The notes beneath the pieces were generated by a model. That model had not been told where the DNA came from. It did no database searches and worked only from the letters and a program-made list of their open reading frames with translations. A stretch of 64,000 nucleotides of DNA, from assembly GCF_003634315.1 (NCBI RefSeq), contig NZ_RBXL01000001.1, positions 2,398,501 through 2,462,500 of the forward strand, in the 5' to 3' direction. This stretch comes from Thiocapsa rosea. Lineage in GTDB: Bacteria; Pseudomonadota; Gammaproteobacteria; Chromatiales; Chromatiaceae. Shown here piece after piece: positions 10,129 through 18,378 of this stretch; position 1 is the stretch's first letter; every line of letters starts with the position of its first letter. A program made the translations under genes and the position numbers.

Positions 10129-10899
10129 TCTCGCGCGTTCCACTCGTCGCTCATTGAGGTGGTGATCATTGCCTTCATGGTGATCGCCGCGCTCAACTTC
10201 GCAACCCACTATACCGCCTGGCGGGCGCGCAGCCTGCGCGCCTATTGGCGTGACGCCGAGGCTAAGGGCGTAGTGGTTGTTTTGCTGGTCAGCACCCTGG
10301 GCTGCACGCTCTATCTCTTGATCGTCGGCACCTATAGCGATGTGCTGACCGCGCTGCGCGATGTGAGCTTTAATCTCATCAGCATTGCCACCGACTGCGG
10401 CTTCGTCAGTGTCGACTATGCGCAATGGCCGATCTTCGTGCCCTTCTGGATGCTCTTCCTCTCCTCCGTGACCGCCAGCTCGGGCTCCACCGGCGGCGGT
10501 ATCAAAATGATCCGCACCCTGATCCTGACACGTCAGAGTTCGCGCGAGTTCAGCCGTTTGATCCATCCCACGATGGCGGCACCCGTCACGGTCGGCTGCG
10601 TTCAGATCCCGAACCAGGTGGTCTTCGCCATCCTAGGCTTTATCTTTCTTTATGCCATGAGCATTGTCGGGCTAACCTTTCTGCTGATCCTTGGCGGCCT
10701 GGACTTCATCTCCGCCTTCACCGCCGTCATCGCCTGTATCAACAACGCCGGCCCCGGCCTCGGTCAGGTCGGTCCCGCCACCAATTACCAAAGCCTCACC
10801 GACTACGAAATCTGGGTCCTGAGCTTCACCATGCTGCTCGGAAGGCTGGAGATCTTCTCGCTCCTGATCCTCTTTACGCCGCGGTTTTGGCGCAAGTAA
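10129..10899 (+). pseudogene. trkH: Trk/Ktr potassium uptake channel subunit TrkH, N-terminal half missing
   Basis: About 255 codons matching the C-terminal half of TrkH, the K+-translocating membrane subunit of the Trk system (normally about 480 residues). Homology begins at FHSSLIEVVIIAFMVIAALNF (10138 onward). It continues with the selectivity-filter repeats ATDCGFVS and ACINNAGPGLG, the STGGGIKMIRTL segment, and the final helix FTMLLGRLEIFSLLILFTP. There is an in-frame TGA at 10126-10128 just upstream and no start giving the first two pore repeats. A protein from the internal GTG/ATG codons would lack half the channel, so this is a relic. TrkA is not present in the window. Confidence 0.82.
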
Positions 10900-11022
10900 G
10901 GCAAACGGGTCGCCACGGTTCCAGTCACCGTCGCAGGAGACCCCCCGCAATCATCTCTGCCGCCGCTCGACCTCCCACCCGCGGCGCGCCAATGCGATTC
11001 GACGCGGCACCGGTCGATTCTG

Positions 11023-11154
11023 CACACCGGCCCGGTTGCCCCGGAGATCTATGCGCTCGCTTGGCTAGGCATCCCGGTGGTGTTCGGTCTGGACGATGCG
11101 CGTAAGCGCTTGGCCGCCTATTGGGATCGGCGCTGTGCCGAATCGGGATCCTAA
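11023..11154 (+). other. Unrecognised coding remnant
   Basis: An open stretch of about 43 codons ending in TAA, reading HTGPVAPEIYALAWLGIP then VVFGLDDARKRLAAYWDRR. It has protein-like composition (a hydrophobic patch then an Asp/Arg-rich tail) but no start or recognisable family. It follows the trkH relic and overlaps the 3' end of the convergent exchanger gene by a few bases. Probably the tail of another deleted gene. Confidence 0.3.
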
Positions 11155-12242
11155 CCGCCGTTGGCCTTGCGCCGGCTGCTGACGTGATCCCTGGCGAAGA
11201 GAACCGCGAGGGTGACTCCGGTGAGCGGCAGCACGAACCAGAGCATCGCCGCGCCGTAGACGTCAAGCGCGGCGTGGTGCATGGCCGCCATCACCACGTA
11301 CGCCGTATAGGCCAGGTAATAGGCGAAGAAGAGCCCGCCTTCCCAGCGGGCGATCTCGCGTCCGGTCACGAAGATCGGCAAACAGGCAATCGCCACCGCT
11401 ACCATCACCGGGAGGTCGAACCGGAGCGCCTGTTCTGCGACCGCGATTCCCGAGGGCGAGACCAGGCTGGCGAGCCCTAGTACCGCAAGCAGGTTGAAGA
11501 CGTTGCTCCCGACCACGTTGCCGACCGCGATATCGCGCTCTCCGCGGATGCTGGCAACGACAGATGTAGCCAACTCCGGCAGCGAGGTGCCTGCGGCGAC
11601 GATGGTCAGTCCGATGACGAGTTCGCTCACGCCCAACGCCTGAGCGATGCTGACCGCGCTCGTGACCAAGAGGCGCGAGCCGATCACCAGGATCACCAGG
11701 CCGCCCAGCACCCACAGCGGATCGATCCACCAGTGTGTGCTCGACAGGCTCCGATCATCACCCGGGTTCACCCTGTCGGCGAGGGAGGTGCGCTCGCGCA
11801 AACCCTGACGGATCTGGAACCCGGTGTAGAGGATGATCCCGGAGAAGAGGATCGCCCCGTCGAGCCGGCCGATGTGACCGTCCAAGGCGAGCAGGAGCAC
11901 CAGTATGGATGCGCCGATCATCAGCGGCACGTCGACCCGGATCAGTTGACTGCCGATGGCGAGCGGTACGACCAGCGCAGAGAGACCCAGGATAAAGAGG
12001 ACGTTGAAGATGTTGCTGCCGACCACGTTGCCGAGCGCGATGTCGGCCTGATCGGACCAGGCGGCCGCCACGCTGACCGCCATCTCGGGCGCGCTGGTCC
12101 CGAAGGCGACGATGGTGAGGCCGACGATCAGCGACGGGATACCGAGGCGCGCGGCGATGTTGGATGCCCCGCGGACCAGTGACTCTGCGCCCGCCGTCAG
12201 AAGGACCAAACCAACCGCCAACGTCAGTATCGTCAATAACAT
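11151..12242 (-). CDS. Calcium/sodium antiporter, CaCA family (YrbG-like)
   Basis: A 363-residue cation exchanger that uses one ion gradient to export Ca2+ (or another cation) across the inner membrane. Two alpha repeats of the CaCA fold are clear: GLTIVAFGTSAPEMAVSV in the first half and GLTIVAAGTSLPELATSV in the second. Each is followed by GNVVGSNIFN or GNVVGSNVFN, and about ten membrane helices are expected. It is downstream of sbtA-sbtB on the same strand with a 145-bp gap. A sodium-coupled role beside a sodium-dependent bicarbonate importer is plausible, but that link is inference. Confidence 0.9.
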   Translation of the reverse strand: MLLTILTLAVGLVLLTAGAESLVRGASNIAARLGIPSLIVGLTIVAFGTSAPEMAVSVAAAWSDQADIALGNVVGSNIFNVLFILGLSALVVPLAIGSQLIRVDVPLMIGASILVLLLALDGHIGRLDGAILFSGIILYTGFQIRQGLRERTSLADRVNPGDDRSLSSTHWWIDPLWVLGGLVILVIGSRLLVTSAVSIAQALGVSELVIGLTIVAAGTSLPELATSVVASIRGERDIAVGNVVGSNVFNLLAVLGLASLVSPSGIAVAEQALRFDLPVMVAVAIACLPIFVTGREIARWEGGLFFAYYLAYTAYVVMAAMHHAALDVYGAAMLWFVLPLTGVTLAVLFARDHVSSRRKANGG

Positions 12243-12387
12243 ATCGATTGCCCTCGCGGTGGCTCTCTGCGTGGGCGCGGATCATGACACGCGGTCGGTC
12301 AGGTCACAAGATCAGCACGAAGGTCGCCGCGAGTGCCCCTCGGCCGTGGAGCGACAGCCCTCTATGCAGGCCGTTTTCTCGGCCCTC

Positions 12388-12711
12388 TCAGGCATCCATC
12401 GGTCGCTCGAACTTCTCATGTCCGAGCACCTCGACATCGGCCACGAATACGGTCAGGTGGTAGCCCTGACCGATCAAGGCATCCAGGTTATCGAGCAGGC
12501 CCGACAAGCGCTCCGGCGGCACAATGACCTTCAGAAGCAGGTTGGTGTCGATCTCCAGATTGCCCGACTGCAAACCGTCGGAGCCGGCGCCGCGGGCGCG
12601 CAGCAGGGTATAGCCGCTCAAGCCGCAGCGCCGCACCGCGGCGATCAGCCGTTGCTCGAGCACATCGGTGGTGATGACGGTGACGAGCTTCTCGGGGACA
12701 AGGCGGTGCAT
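12388..12711 (-). CDS. sbtB: PII-like regulator of the bicarbonate transporter SbtA
   Basis: A 107-residue PII-fold protein. SbtB proteins are trimers that bind adenyl nucleotides (cAMP, AMP, ADP, ATP) and gate SbtA. The chain shows the PII-like beta-alpha-beta pattern with VTVITTDVLEQRLIAAVRR, a short T-loop region RARGAGSDG, and LLLKVIVPPERLSGLLDNL. The C-terminal Cys-containing R-loop found in many cyanobacterial SbtB proteins is absent; the chain ends GHEKFERPMDA. It begins 66 bp after sbtA, so the two are probably one operon. Function rests on the neighbour plus fold; the ligand is not predictable. Confidence 0.8.
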   Translation of the reverse strand: MHRLVPEKLVTVITTDVLEQRLIAAVRRCGLSGYTLLRARGAGSDGLQSGNLEIDTNLLLKVIVPPERLSGLLDNLDALIGQGYHLTVFVADVEVLGHEKFERPMDA

Positions 12712-12777
12712 CTGGGTGGGCTCCTGCGGATTGAGATAGGACGGGCCGACCGGGCGCGAGGGTCGCCGCGTCGTCTG

Positions 12778-13794
12778 TCATGACCAGGTCCAGCCGACCA
12801 ACAGCTGGGCCAGATAGTGATAGATCGGGATGCCGACGACGACGTTGAACGGGAAGGTCACGCCGAGCGACAGGGTCAGATAAAGCGACGGATTGGCCTC
12901 CGGCACCGCCAAGCGCATCGCGGGCGGGACGGCGATATAGGAGGCGCTTGCACCGAGCACCCCGACCAGCGTCGTGCCGCCCACCCCGAAACCGAGCATT
13001 AGGTGTCCGACCGCCACGCCGATCACGCCGCCGATCAGCGGCATCACCAGCCCGAATGACACGAGAGCAAACCCGACGCGTCGAAAGTCGCCGAAGCGTC
13101 GCCCCGCCTCGAGTCCCATCTCCAAGAGGAACAGGCACAGCATGCCCATGAAGATGTCCGTCGTGAAGGGGTGTAGCGACTCCATGGCCGTCGGGTTGGC
13201 GATCGCACCGATCAGCATCGACCCGATCAGGAGGACCACGCTGCCGTTCGTAAATGCCTCGCGGAGGATGTCCCCCAGATGGCTTTGGCCGCGTTCGGTC
13301 CCGGTCGTACGGCTTGCGTTGGCCTTGGCGGCGCGACTGCGGCTCCAGCTCGCGAGCAAGAGGCCGACGACGATCGCCGGGGACTCCATCACCGCGAGCA
13401 TGATCAAGGGATAGCGTTCGTACTCGATCCCTTGACTCGACAGGAAGGCGATCGCGGTCAGGAAGGTGCCGGCGCTGACCGAGCCGTAGTGGGCGGCGAT
13501 TGCGGCGGCGTCGAGCGGTTCGACGCGCCGCATGGCAAGCAAGAGACCGAAGGCGATGATCGGCAGCAGGAACCCGAGCACCAGAGCCCAGATGACTGCC
13601 GCAAGGGCCTCGCCGAGGTCTGCATTCGCCAGTTCCACACCGCCGTGTAGGCCGATCGAGACCAGCAGGTAGATGGAGAGGATCTTCGCCAGATCGGGCG
13701 GAAAGCGCAGGTCAGACTTGATCAGACGTGCGATGAAGCCGAGCGCGAAGAAGAGCACGGCCGGGATCAGCAGGTTGGAAAACGCGGACATCAT
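12778..13794 (-). CDS. sbtA: Sodium-dependent bicarbonate transporter
   Basis: A 338-residue SbtA-family permease that imports HCO3- with Na+, feeding carbon fixation by Rubisco. Two inverted five-helix halves are visible. Conserved stretches include AHYGSVSAGTFLTAIAFL (about residues 89-106), LLEMGLEAGRR and VLGASASYIAVPPAMRLAVPEANPS. Two ATG codons in a row (13794 and 13791) can serve as start, with GAGAGG just upstream; the frame is open further but upstream residues are unlike the family. A regulator (sbtB) follows directly. The pair fits an autotrophic purple sulfur bacterium growing at limiting inorganic carbon. Confidence 0.9.
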   Translation of the reverse strand: MMSAFSNLLIPAVLFFALGFIARLIKSDLRFPPDLAKILSIYLLVSIGLHGGVELANADLGEALAAVIWALVLGFLLPIIAFGLLLAMRRVEPLDAAAIAAHYGSVSAGTFLTAIAFLSSQGIEYERYPLIMLAVMESPAIVVGLLLASWSRSRAAKANASRTTGTERGQSHLGDILREAFTNGSVVLLIGSMLIGAIANPTAMESLHPFTTDIFMGMLCLFLLEMGLEAGRRFGDFRRVGFALVSFGLVMPLIGGVIGVAVGHLMLGFGVGGTTLVGVLGASASYIAVPPAMRLAVPEANPSLYLTLSLGVTFPFNVVVGIPIYHYLAQLLVGWTWS

Positions 13795-14004
13795 GCCTCT
13801 CGGGTCCCGGACGGGGCTTGGATGATGGGGACTCGGGATGTATACCGAGCGCACATGGGTTCTTCGCCGCATTGCACGCCCCGCTCATGCAGGGCCTGTG
13901 TAGCACCTCCTCGCCGTTGGGGCCGCTACACCGTGTCGGCGTGCCTTGCGTCCCGATGCGCGCGGGACGCACCCTGCTCTCCGAAAAACCCACACTCTCT
14001 CACT

Positions 14005-14061
14005 CTAAACCGCGCCCAGCGCGGTATGCGATGATCTCGGAGAGGTCTGGACACGGTTTAG
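14005..14061 (+). repeat. Short module A2 with internal deletion
   Basis: A 57-bp remnant starting CTAAACCGCGCCCAGCGCGG and ending ACACGGTTTAG, upstream of sbtA. It keeps both ends of an A2 module but lacks about 30 bp of the middle. The next 80 bp hold a small perfect 7-bp palindrome (GATACAT...ATGTATC, 14101-14130). No gene is visible in 13795-14292. Confidence 0.7.
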
Positions 14062-14292
14062 CTTAACCCTGCGCAGGCCGTGGTAATAATCGATGGTTGT
14101 GATACATGACATCGATAAAAAAGATGTATCCGATATGGACCTGAACCGAGCCCAGCACGATTTGCGATGTTTTTGGATCGGGTCGGCCCCGGCAGACTTG
14201 ACGTCCGCTGGAGCCTAGGCAGTGTAACGCATTCAAAAATATATTATTTTAAACCGCGTCCCCGCTAAGGGCCGTGGATGGATCAAATGTCG

Positions 14293-15817
14293 GTAACTGT
14301 TCAGGTAGCCAACTGCCTTACGGCAAGTGCGGCATCGGAGGCTGACCCCGGAAGGTCATCACCAGGGCGGGATAGAGATCGATCGACTGCTTGCGCAGGG
14401 TGGACAGATAGGAGCGTACCGTGGCGAAGGCCGCGGCACCTTCGGGCGCGCGGAAGCAGCCCGAGACCTTTTGCTTGAGCTTGGGCATGCGCAGGTCGCG
14501 CTCGGCTTGGTTATTGTCGAAGGGGACGCGCAGGTCCGTGACAAACCGCATGACCTCGTCGCGGTGGGTGCGCAGGCGTGCGACCAGGTTGTAGGCCGGC
14601 GTCTGTTTGACCCGTCGTCGACTGCCCGGTGGCGGGAGGCGTTGGGGATGAAAGAAGGCCCCCTCGGCGAGGATGGTGTCGTAACGGGTGAAGAAGCCCT
14701 CCACCACCGGGCCGGGGAGGGTTTCGAGGCCGGCCGCGCGGGCGGCGATCGTGGCGTCGTTGGCCTCGCACAGCAAGGCGATCAGCTGCTTGGGCCAGGA
14801 CAGCACGGGGTCGGCTTCGGCCAGGGCGATAAGCTCGCGCAGGTGATGGGCATTGCAGAAGGCGTGCTGTGCCGGGGTGCTCAAGTACGCCCGCCAGTGG
14901 TCGTGGACCAGGATGCCGCGAAAGCCGTCGAGCAGACCGATGCCGGTCAACGCCTCGGCGCCGCGCTTGGCGTGCACGGCATAGAACGTCAGGACCGAGG
15001 TGCACAGCACATGCAGCCACTGCAGGGCGCCGGCGACGCGCATCCCCGTTTCATCGGCATGGGCCACGACGCTGCGCACGATGGATTGACCGATCGCCGC
15101 CACGGGTGCCGCCAAGCGCGCCGCCGCCTCGCGACCCATCCCGACGAGGGTGGCCGGGGAGAGCGTGATGCCCGCCAAGACACCGAGCAGCTCGGCGCTG
15201 CGCCGATAGGGTAAGAGCTGATAATGCGTCAAATACACCGCCAAGGCCGACAACCCGGGGCCATACTGCACCGGCGCACCGAGCGCGTCCGGGAAGGCGC
15301 TGCAATGCACTTGGTCGCAGCTACACACGCCGGTCACGGTCCGATACTCGGTGACCTCGCGGCGCACGACCAAATCGATGACCTGACGGCGCTCGGGCAA
15401 GACCTCGACAGCCAGCTCGGCGCAGTCGCGCCCGCAGCCGCAAAGCCCCTCCAGGGGCACAACGATGCGGTGCTCGGGATCCTCGACCAGGGCTCGGGTG
15501 GCACCGGGATGATCCTTCTGACCACCGGGCTTCATGCCGCTGCGCACGCGGCGCGAGCGCGGCGGCGGTTTCTTGAACGGCGGGTCCGAGGTCGGGGGCT
15601 TGCTGGAGTTGTGGCTATCCTTGCCCAAGCGCGCTTCCAGCTCGCGGATGCGCTGGAGCAGTTCGGCGATCTGTTTCGCCTGCTCGGCGTTCTGCGCCCG
15701 CAACCGCGTCAGCTCGGCATCTTTGCTGTCGGGGCGGTCGGTTGTCGGTGGCGGCTTAGGCATGTCGCAAACTTACCGCCCCAGGGTGTTGTTTGGCAAG
15801 CCAACCTGAACAGTTAC
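14293..15817 (-). mobile_element. Complete IS66-family insertion sequence, 1525 bp
   Basis: Terminal inverted repeats begin GTAACTGTTCAGGT on both ends (14293 onward and, reversed, ending 15817). The 8-bp direct repeat AAATGTCG flanks it at 14285-14292 and 15818-15825; 8 bp is the target-duplication length known for IS66. It contains one gene, a TnpC-type transposase, without the TnpA and TnpB genes of classic IS66, so it fits the single-gene ISBst12-like subgroup. Intact ends, gene and duplication indicate a recent, possibly still mobile, insertion. It landed inside an intergenic repeat and breaks no gene. Confidence 0.93.
14318..15763 (-). CDS. IS66-family transposase (TnpC type)
   Basis: A 481-residue DDE transposase. 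An N-terminal leucine-zipper-like helix spans about residues 17-47, followed by a basic proline-rich linker. A zinc-binding region carries cysteines at about 108, 110, 114 and 147, 149, 154. The catalytic triad is readable as Asp237 (AHADETG), Asp288 (VHDHWRAY) and Glu421 (NNQAERDLRMPK). No frameshift or stop interrupts it. It fills nearly all of the insertion element. Confidence 0.95.
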   Translation of the reverse strand: MPKPPPTTDRPDSKDAELTRLRAQNAEQAKQIAELLQRIRELEARLGKDSHNSSKPPTSDPPFKKPPPRSRRVRSGMKPGGQKDHPGATRALVEDPEHRIVVPLEGLCGCGRDCAELAVEVLPERRQVIDLVVRREVTEYRTVTGVCSCDQVHCSAFPDALGAPVQYGPGLSALAVYLTHYQLLPYRRSAELLGVLAGITLSPATLVGMGREAAARLAAPVAAIGQSIVRSVVAHADETGMRVAGALQWLHVLCTSVLTFYAVHAKRGAEALTGIGLLDGFRGILVHDHWRAYLSTPAQHAFCNAHHLRELIALAEADPVLSWPKQLIALLCEANDATIAARAAGLETLPGPVVEGFFTRYDTILAEGAFFHPQRLPPPGSRRRVKQTPAYNLVARLRTHRDEVMRFVTDLRVPFDNNQAERDLRMPKLKQKVSGCFRAPEGAAAFATVRSYLSTLRKQSIDLYPALVMTFRGQPPMPHLP

Positions 15818-15916
15818 AAATGTCGAACTCAATCGACAGTGAGCATCTCGCTCCGGACGCGGTTTAGGTCGATCAAACGGCTGCGCGCATTGCGGCTCGG
15901 CGGCCCTCCGGCAGGC

Positions 15917-16330
15917 TCAGCGGAAGTACTCGCCCGAGCGCTCGGGTTGGTAAGTGACCTCGTCGATGTATACCCGCAGCGTGCCTCCGCCCGGTTTCGG
16001 CCAGTCGATCTCGTCGCCCTCGGAGAGGCCCAGCAGGGCGCTTCCCACGGGGGCGAGTATCGAGACGGTCTGTCCGCTTTCATCGACGTCCTTCGGATAG
16101 ACCAGCGTTAAACAACGCTCTTCCGAAGACGACAGGATGTGGAATCGAACGGTCGATCGCATGGTGACGACCTTGGGCGGGATATCCTTCGCATCCACGA
16201 CGATTGCCCGAGAGAGCTCCGCCTCCAGATCGGCTTTGCCGGGGAAGTCGGCCGCGTCGACGGAGTCCAGAAGCCGCTCCAGCCGCTCGGCATCCGTTGT
16301 CGAAAGAATGATGTTGGGTCGCGTGCTCAT
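15917..16330 (-). CDS. rnk: Regulator of nucleoside diphosphate kinase, GreA/GreB C-domain protein
   Basis: A 137-residue protein with an N-terminal helical arm (RLERLLDSVDAADFPGKADL) and a C-terminal FKBP-like GreA/GreB domain. That domain carries ERCLTLVYPKDVDESGQTVS and ILAPVGSALLGLSEGDEIDW. Rnk binds RNA polymerase near the secondary channel and influences nucleotide metabolism and exopolysaccharide in other proteobacteria. It ends after the IS66-interrupted repeat and lies 12 bp downstream of the SQR-like gene on the same strand, so the two probably share a transcript. Confidence 0.88.
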   Translation of the reverse strand: MSTRPNIILSTTDAERLERLLDSVDAADFPGKADLEAELSRAIVVDAKDIPPKVVTMRSTVRFHILSSSEERCLTLVYPKDVDESGQTVSILAPVGSALLGLSEGDEIDWPKPGGGTLRVYIDEVTYQPERSGEYFR

Positions 16331-16342
16331 GTCGTGTCCTGA

Positions 16343-17470
16343 CTAACGGTAGGGGCGCAGATACCACCATTCGAAGCCGAGCTTCATCCAATGGAAGAGC
16401 CGTGTCGAAGGCAGTACCCAGTTGCTCTTTTCGGTGCGTGCGACCAGCATGCCCGTGTCGTTCGCGTCCACGATGCACACCAGCTCGACCTTGAAGGTCT
16501 CGCTCGGCGCTTGGCCTTCGAGCTCACCGAGCAGGTTCTTGACGGCTGCACGGGCCTGCAGGTCCGCCATGTGGGCCTGCTTCGGCATCCAGTCCGGACC
16601 CGGAAAGCTGCCCGAGTCGCCCGCGACATAGACCCGCTCGTAGCCGGCGACCCGGCAGTGTGCATCGGCCTGCAGCAATCCGCCCGGCGAGCGCGGCAGG
16701 TCGGTATTGTCGAACCAGGCATTGCCCGTCATGCCGGGCATGAAGAGGATGAGATCGGCGTCGAACTCCCCGCCCTCGGTCGTCACCTTTGTCTCCGAGA
16801 AGGATTTGAGCTTATGGCCCAGATGGGTCTCGATGCCGCGGCGCTTCATTTCCGCGAGGATACCGTCGACCGCCTTTGGGCCGAGCCGAGCGCCGGGGCG
16901 TTCGGCCGGGGTGAAGAAATGCAGGCGGAAGCGATCGCGACGACGTTCCTTGCGCAGTTGGCTGTCCATCCCGAAGATGAACTCGAAGATGGGTCCGCCG
17001 CGCATGGAGCTCGGCTCGTTGGGGTTGCCGGCGAAGCCCATGGCGATGCTGCCGCCGTCCATCGCCTTGACCCGATCGCGGATCGCCTCGACGGCGGCGA
17101 TGCCCTCGCATGGCGTGATGGCGTGCTCGATGCCCGGGAGCTTCTTGATAAAGCGCCCGCCGCTGCCGATGAGGAGCCCGTCGTTCTCGACCGGACCGGC
17201 GGTGGTTTCGAGCGTCCGCCCGTCCGCACTCAGTCCGGTCGCCTCCCCGGGGAGATGGTGCACGCGCATCCGTTTGAAGAAGGGGCGCAGGTCGATGCGC
17301 AGATCCTCGCCGCTGCGGATGCCGCAGGGGACCCAAATCAGGCCGGGATAGTAGATGAATTCGGGCTTCGCGCTGACGAGCGTGATCTCGGCGTCGGGTG
17401 CGGTGCGTCGGATGCTTTGGACGGCGGTGAGGCCGGCGAATCCGGAACCGACGATGGTGATGCGATGCAT
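16343..17470 (-). CDS. FAD-dependent oxidoreductase, sulfide:quinone reductase-like
   Basis: A 375-residue flavoprotein of the SQR/flavocytochrome c sulfide dehydrogenase superfamily. The FAD Rossmann motif is at the N-terminus (ITIVGSGFAGLTAV), a second nucleotide-type segment is in the middle, and the FAD-phosphate block is YVAGDSGSFPGPDWMPKQAHMAD. The C-terminus is amphipathic and aromatic (FHWMKLGFEWWYLRPYR), as in monotopic membrane-bound SQR enzymes that pass electrons to quinone. Cysteines occur in WVPCG, ITPCEG, DAHCR and LVCIV; I cannot confirm the canonical three-Cys active site. In a purple sulfur bacterium a sulfide or polysulfide role is likely. The exact SQR type is open. Confidence 0.75.
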   Translation of the reverse strand: MHRITIVGSGFAGLTAVQSIRRTAPDAEITLVSAKPEFIYYPGLIWVPCGIRSGEDLRIDLRPFFKRMRVHHLPGEATGLSADGRTLETTAGPVENDGLLIGSGGRFIKKLPGIEHAITPCEGIAAVEAIRDRVKAMDGGSIAMGFAGNPNEPSSMRGGPIFEFIFGMDSQLRKERRRDRFRLHFFTPAERPGARLGPKAVDGILAEMKRRGIETHLGHKLKSFSETKVTTEGGEFDADLILFMPGMTGNAWFDNTDLPRSPGGLLQADAHCRVAGYERVYVAGDSGSFPGPDWMPKQAHMADLQARAAVKNLLGELEGQAPSETFKVELVCIVDANDTGMLVARTEKSNWVLPSTRLFHWMKLGFEWWYLRPYR

Positions 17471-17488
17471 GAATGACTCCGGTGACCC

Positions 17489-17684
17489 TTAAACCGCGCC
17501 TAGCGCGGTATGCGATGTTCTTGGATGGGATCGGCCTCGGCCGACTTGACGACCGTTGAAGCCGACACGGTTTAATCGATTAAGAAATATATCATTTTAA
17601 ACCGCGCTCGGTGCGGTATGCGTCATGTGTTGGAATGGCTTCGCCGCGCCAGCACCGACGACTGTCGGAGTTGGCGCGGTTTAA
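17489..17684 (+). repeat. Composite repeat A2-spacer-A1
   Basis: Two palindromic modules, A2 (17489-17575) and A1 (17597-17684), joined by the 21-nt AT-rich spacer that contains AAATATATCATT. It lies upstream of the SQR-like gene and downstream of the tesA stop. It is the only composite here in which the second module is an A1 rather than a B or C. Confidence 0.88.
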
Positions 17685-17727
17685 CACGCACAGGGTTTGG
17701 GCTTCGGGTCGGGCGCGCCGCCGCGAC

Positions 17728-18378
17728 CTATCGGCTCGACTCCAGCAGCGGCTCCAGAACCGGCCAGACGTTGTCCAGGATGCGCGGCTGCGCCTCGGCC
17801 GTCGGGTGCAGTCCGTCGGCCTGCATCAGATCCCAATTCTCGGCGACTCCGGCGAGCAGATCCGGCACCAAGGGGATGGATTCGGTCTCGGCGACCTCCC
17901 GGAAGACGGCTTGAAAGCCGTCGGTGTAAGCCGCACCGTAGTTGGGCGGGAGGCGTAATCCGGCCAACAGGATACCGCTGCCGGCGTCTCGACTACGCTG
18001 GATCATTTGCGCGAGGTTGTTGCGGATGACCTCGAATCCCAGGCCGCGTAAGCCGTCGTTCGCACCGAGTTCGATCAGAACCAAAGCGGGTGCATGGTCG
18101 TCGAGCAGCGCACCGAGTCGTGTCAGCCCCCCGGCCGTCGTATCGCCCGAGATGCTCGCATTGACGACACGGTAGTCCAGTCCACGCTCGCGCAGACGCT
18201 CCTCGAGGAGCGACACCCAGCCGCTCTCGCGATCCAAACCGTAGCTCGCACTCAGGCTGTCGCCGAGGATCAAAATGACCGGCGGGCTGAGCGACGGGCT
18301 GGCCGGCGCGTCGGTCGCGGTTCTCCCGAGCGTCATGGCGGGCAACAACATACAGGTCAGTAGGAGTAGACGGATCAT
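17728..18378 (-). CDS. tesA: GDSL-family multifunctional esterase/thioesterase I
   Basis: A 216-residue periplasmic SGNH hydrolase (TesA/ApeA/PldC), which cleaves acyl-CoAs, lysophospholipids and aryl esters. A signal peptide (MIRLLLLTCMLLPAMTLG) is followed by GDSLSASYG with nucleophile Ser41, then ELGANDGLRGL with the oxyanion Gly/Asn, then DGLHPTAEAQ with catalytic Asp188 and His191. The start at 18378 gives the signal peptide; the frame is open upstream but without sense. It is divergent from ybbA, and the two ATG codons share the palindrome CATG at 18376-18379. Confidence 0.92.
   Translation of the reverse strand: MIRLLLLTCMLLPAMTLGRTATDAPASPSLSPPVILILGDSLSASYGLDRESGWVSLLEERLRERGLDYRVVNASISGDTTAGGLTRLGALLDDHAPALVLIELGANDGLRGLGFEVIRNNLAQMIQRSRDAGSGILLAGLRLPPNYGAAYTDGFQAVFREVAETESIPLVPDLLAGVAENWDLMQADGLHPTAEAQPRILDNVWPVLEPLLESSR

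Larger units (their letters stand above)
14141..15867 (+). repeat. Composite repeat A2-spacer-B, split by an IS66 element
   Basis: A worn A2 module (14141-14227), the 21-nt AT-rich spacer (14228-14248) and a B module beginning TTAAACCGCGTCC at 14249. The B module is broken after 14292 and resumes at 15826, ending GGACGCGGTTTAG near 15867. Removing 14293-15825 (the element plus one target copy) restores a sequence that aligns along its length with the intact B copy at 52230-52314. The composite is therefore older than the insertion. Confidence 0.88.
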
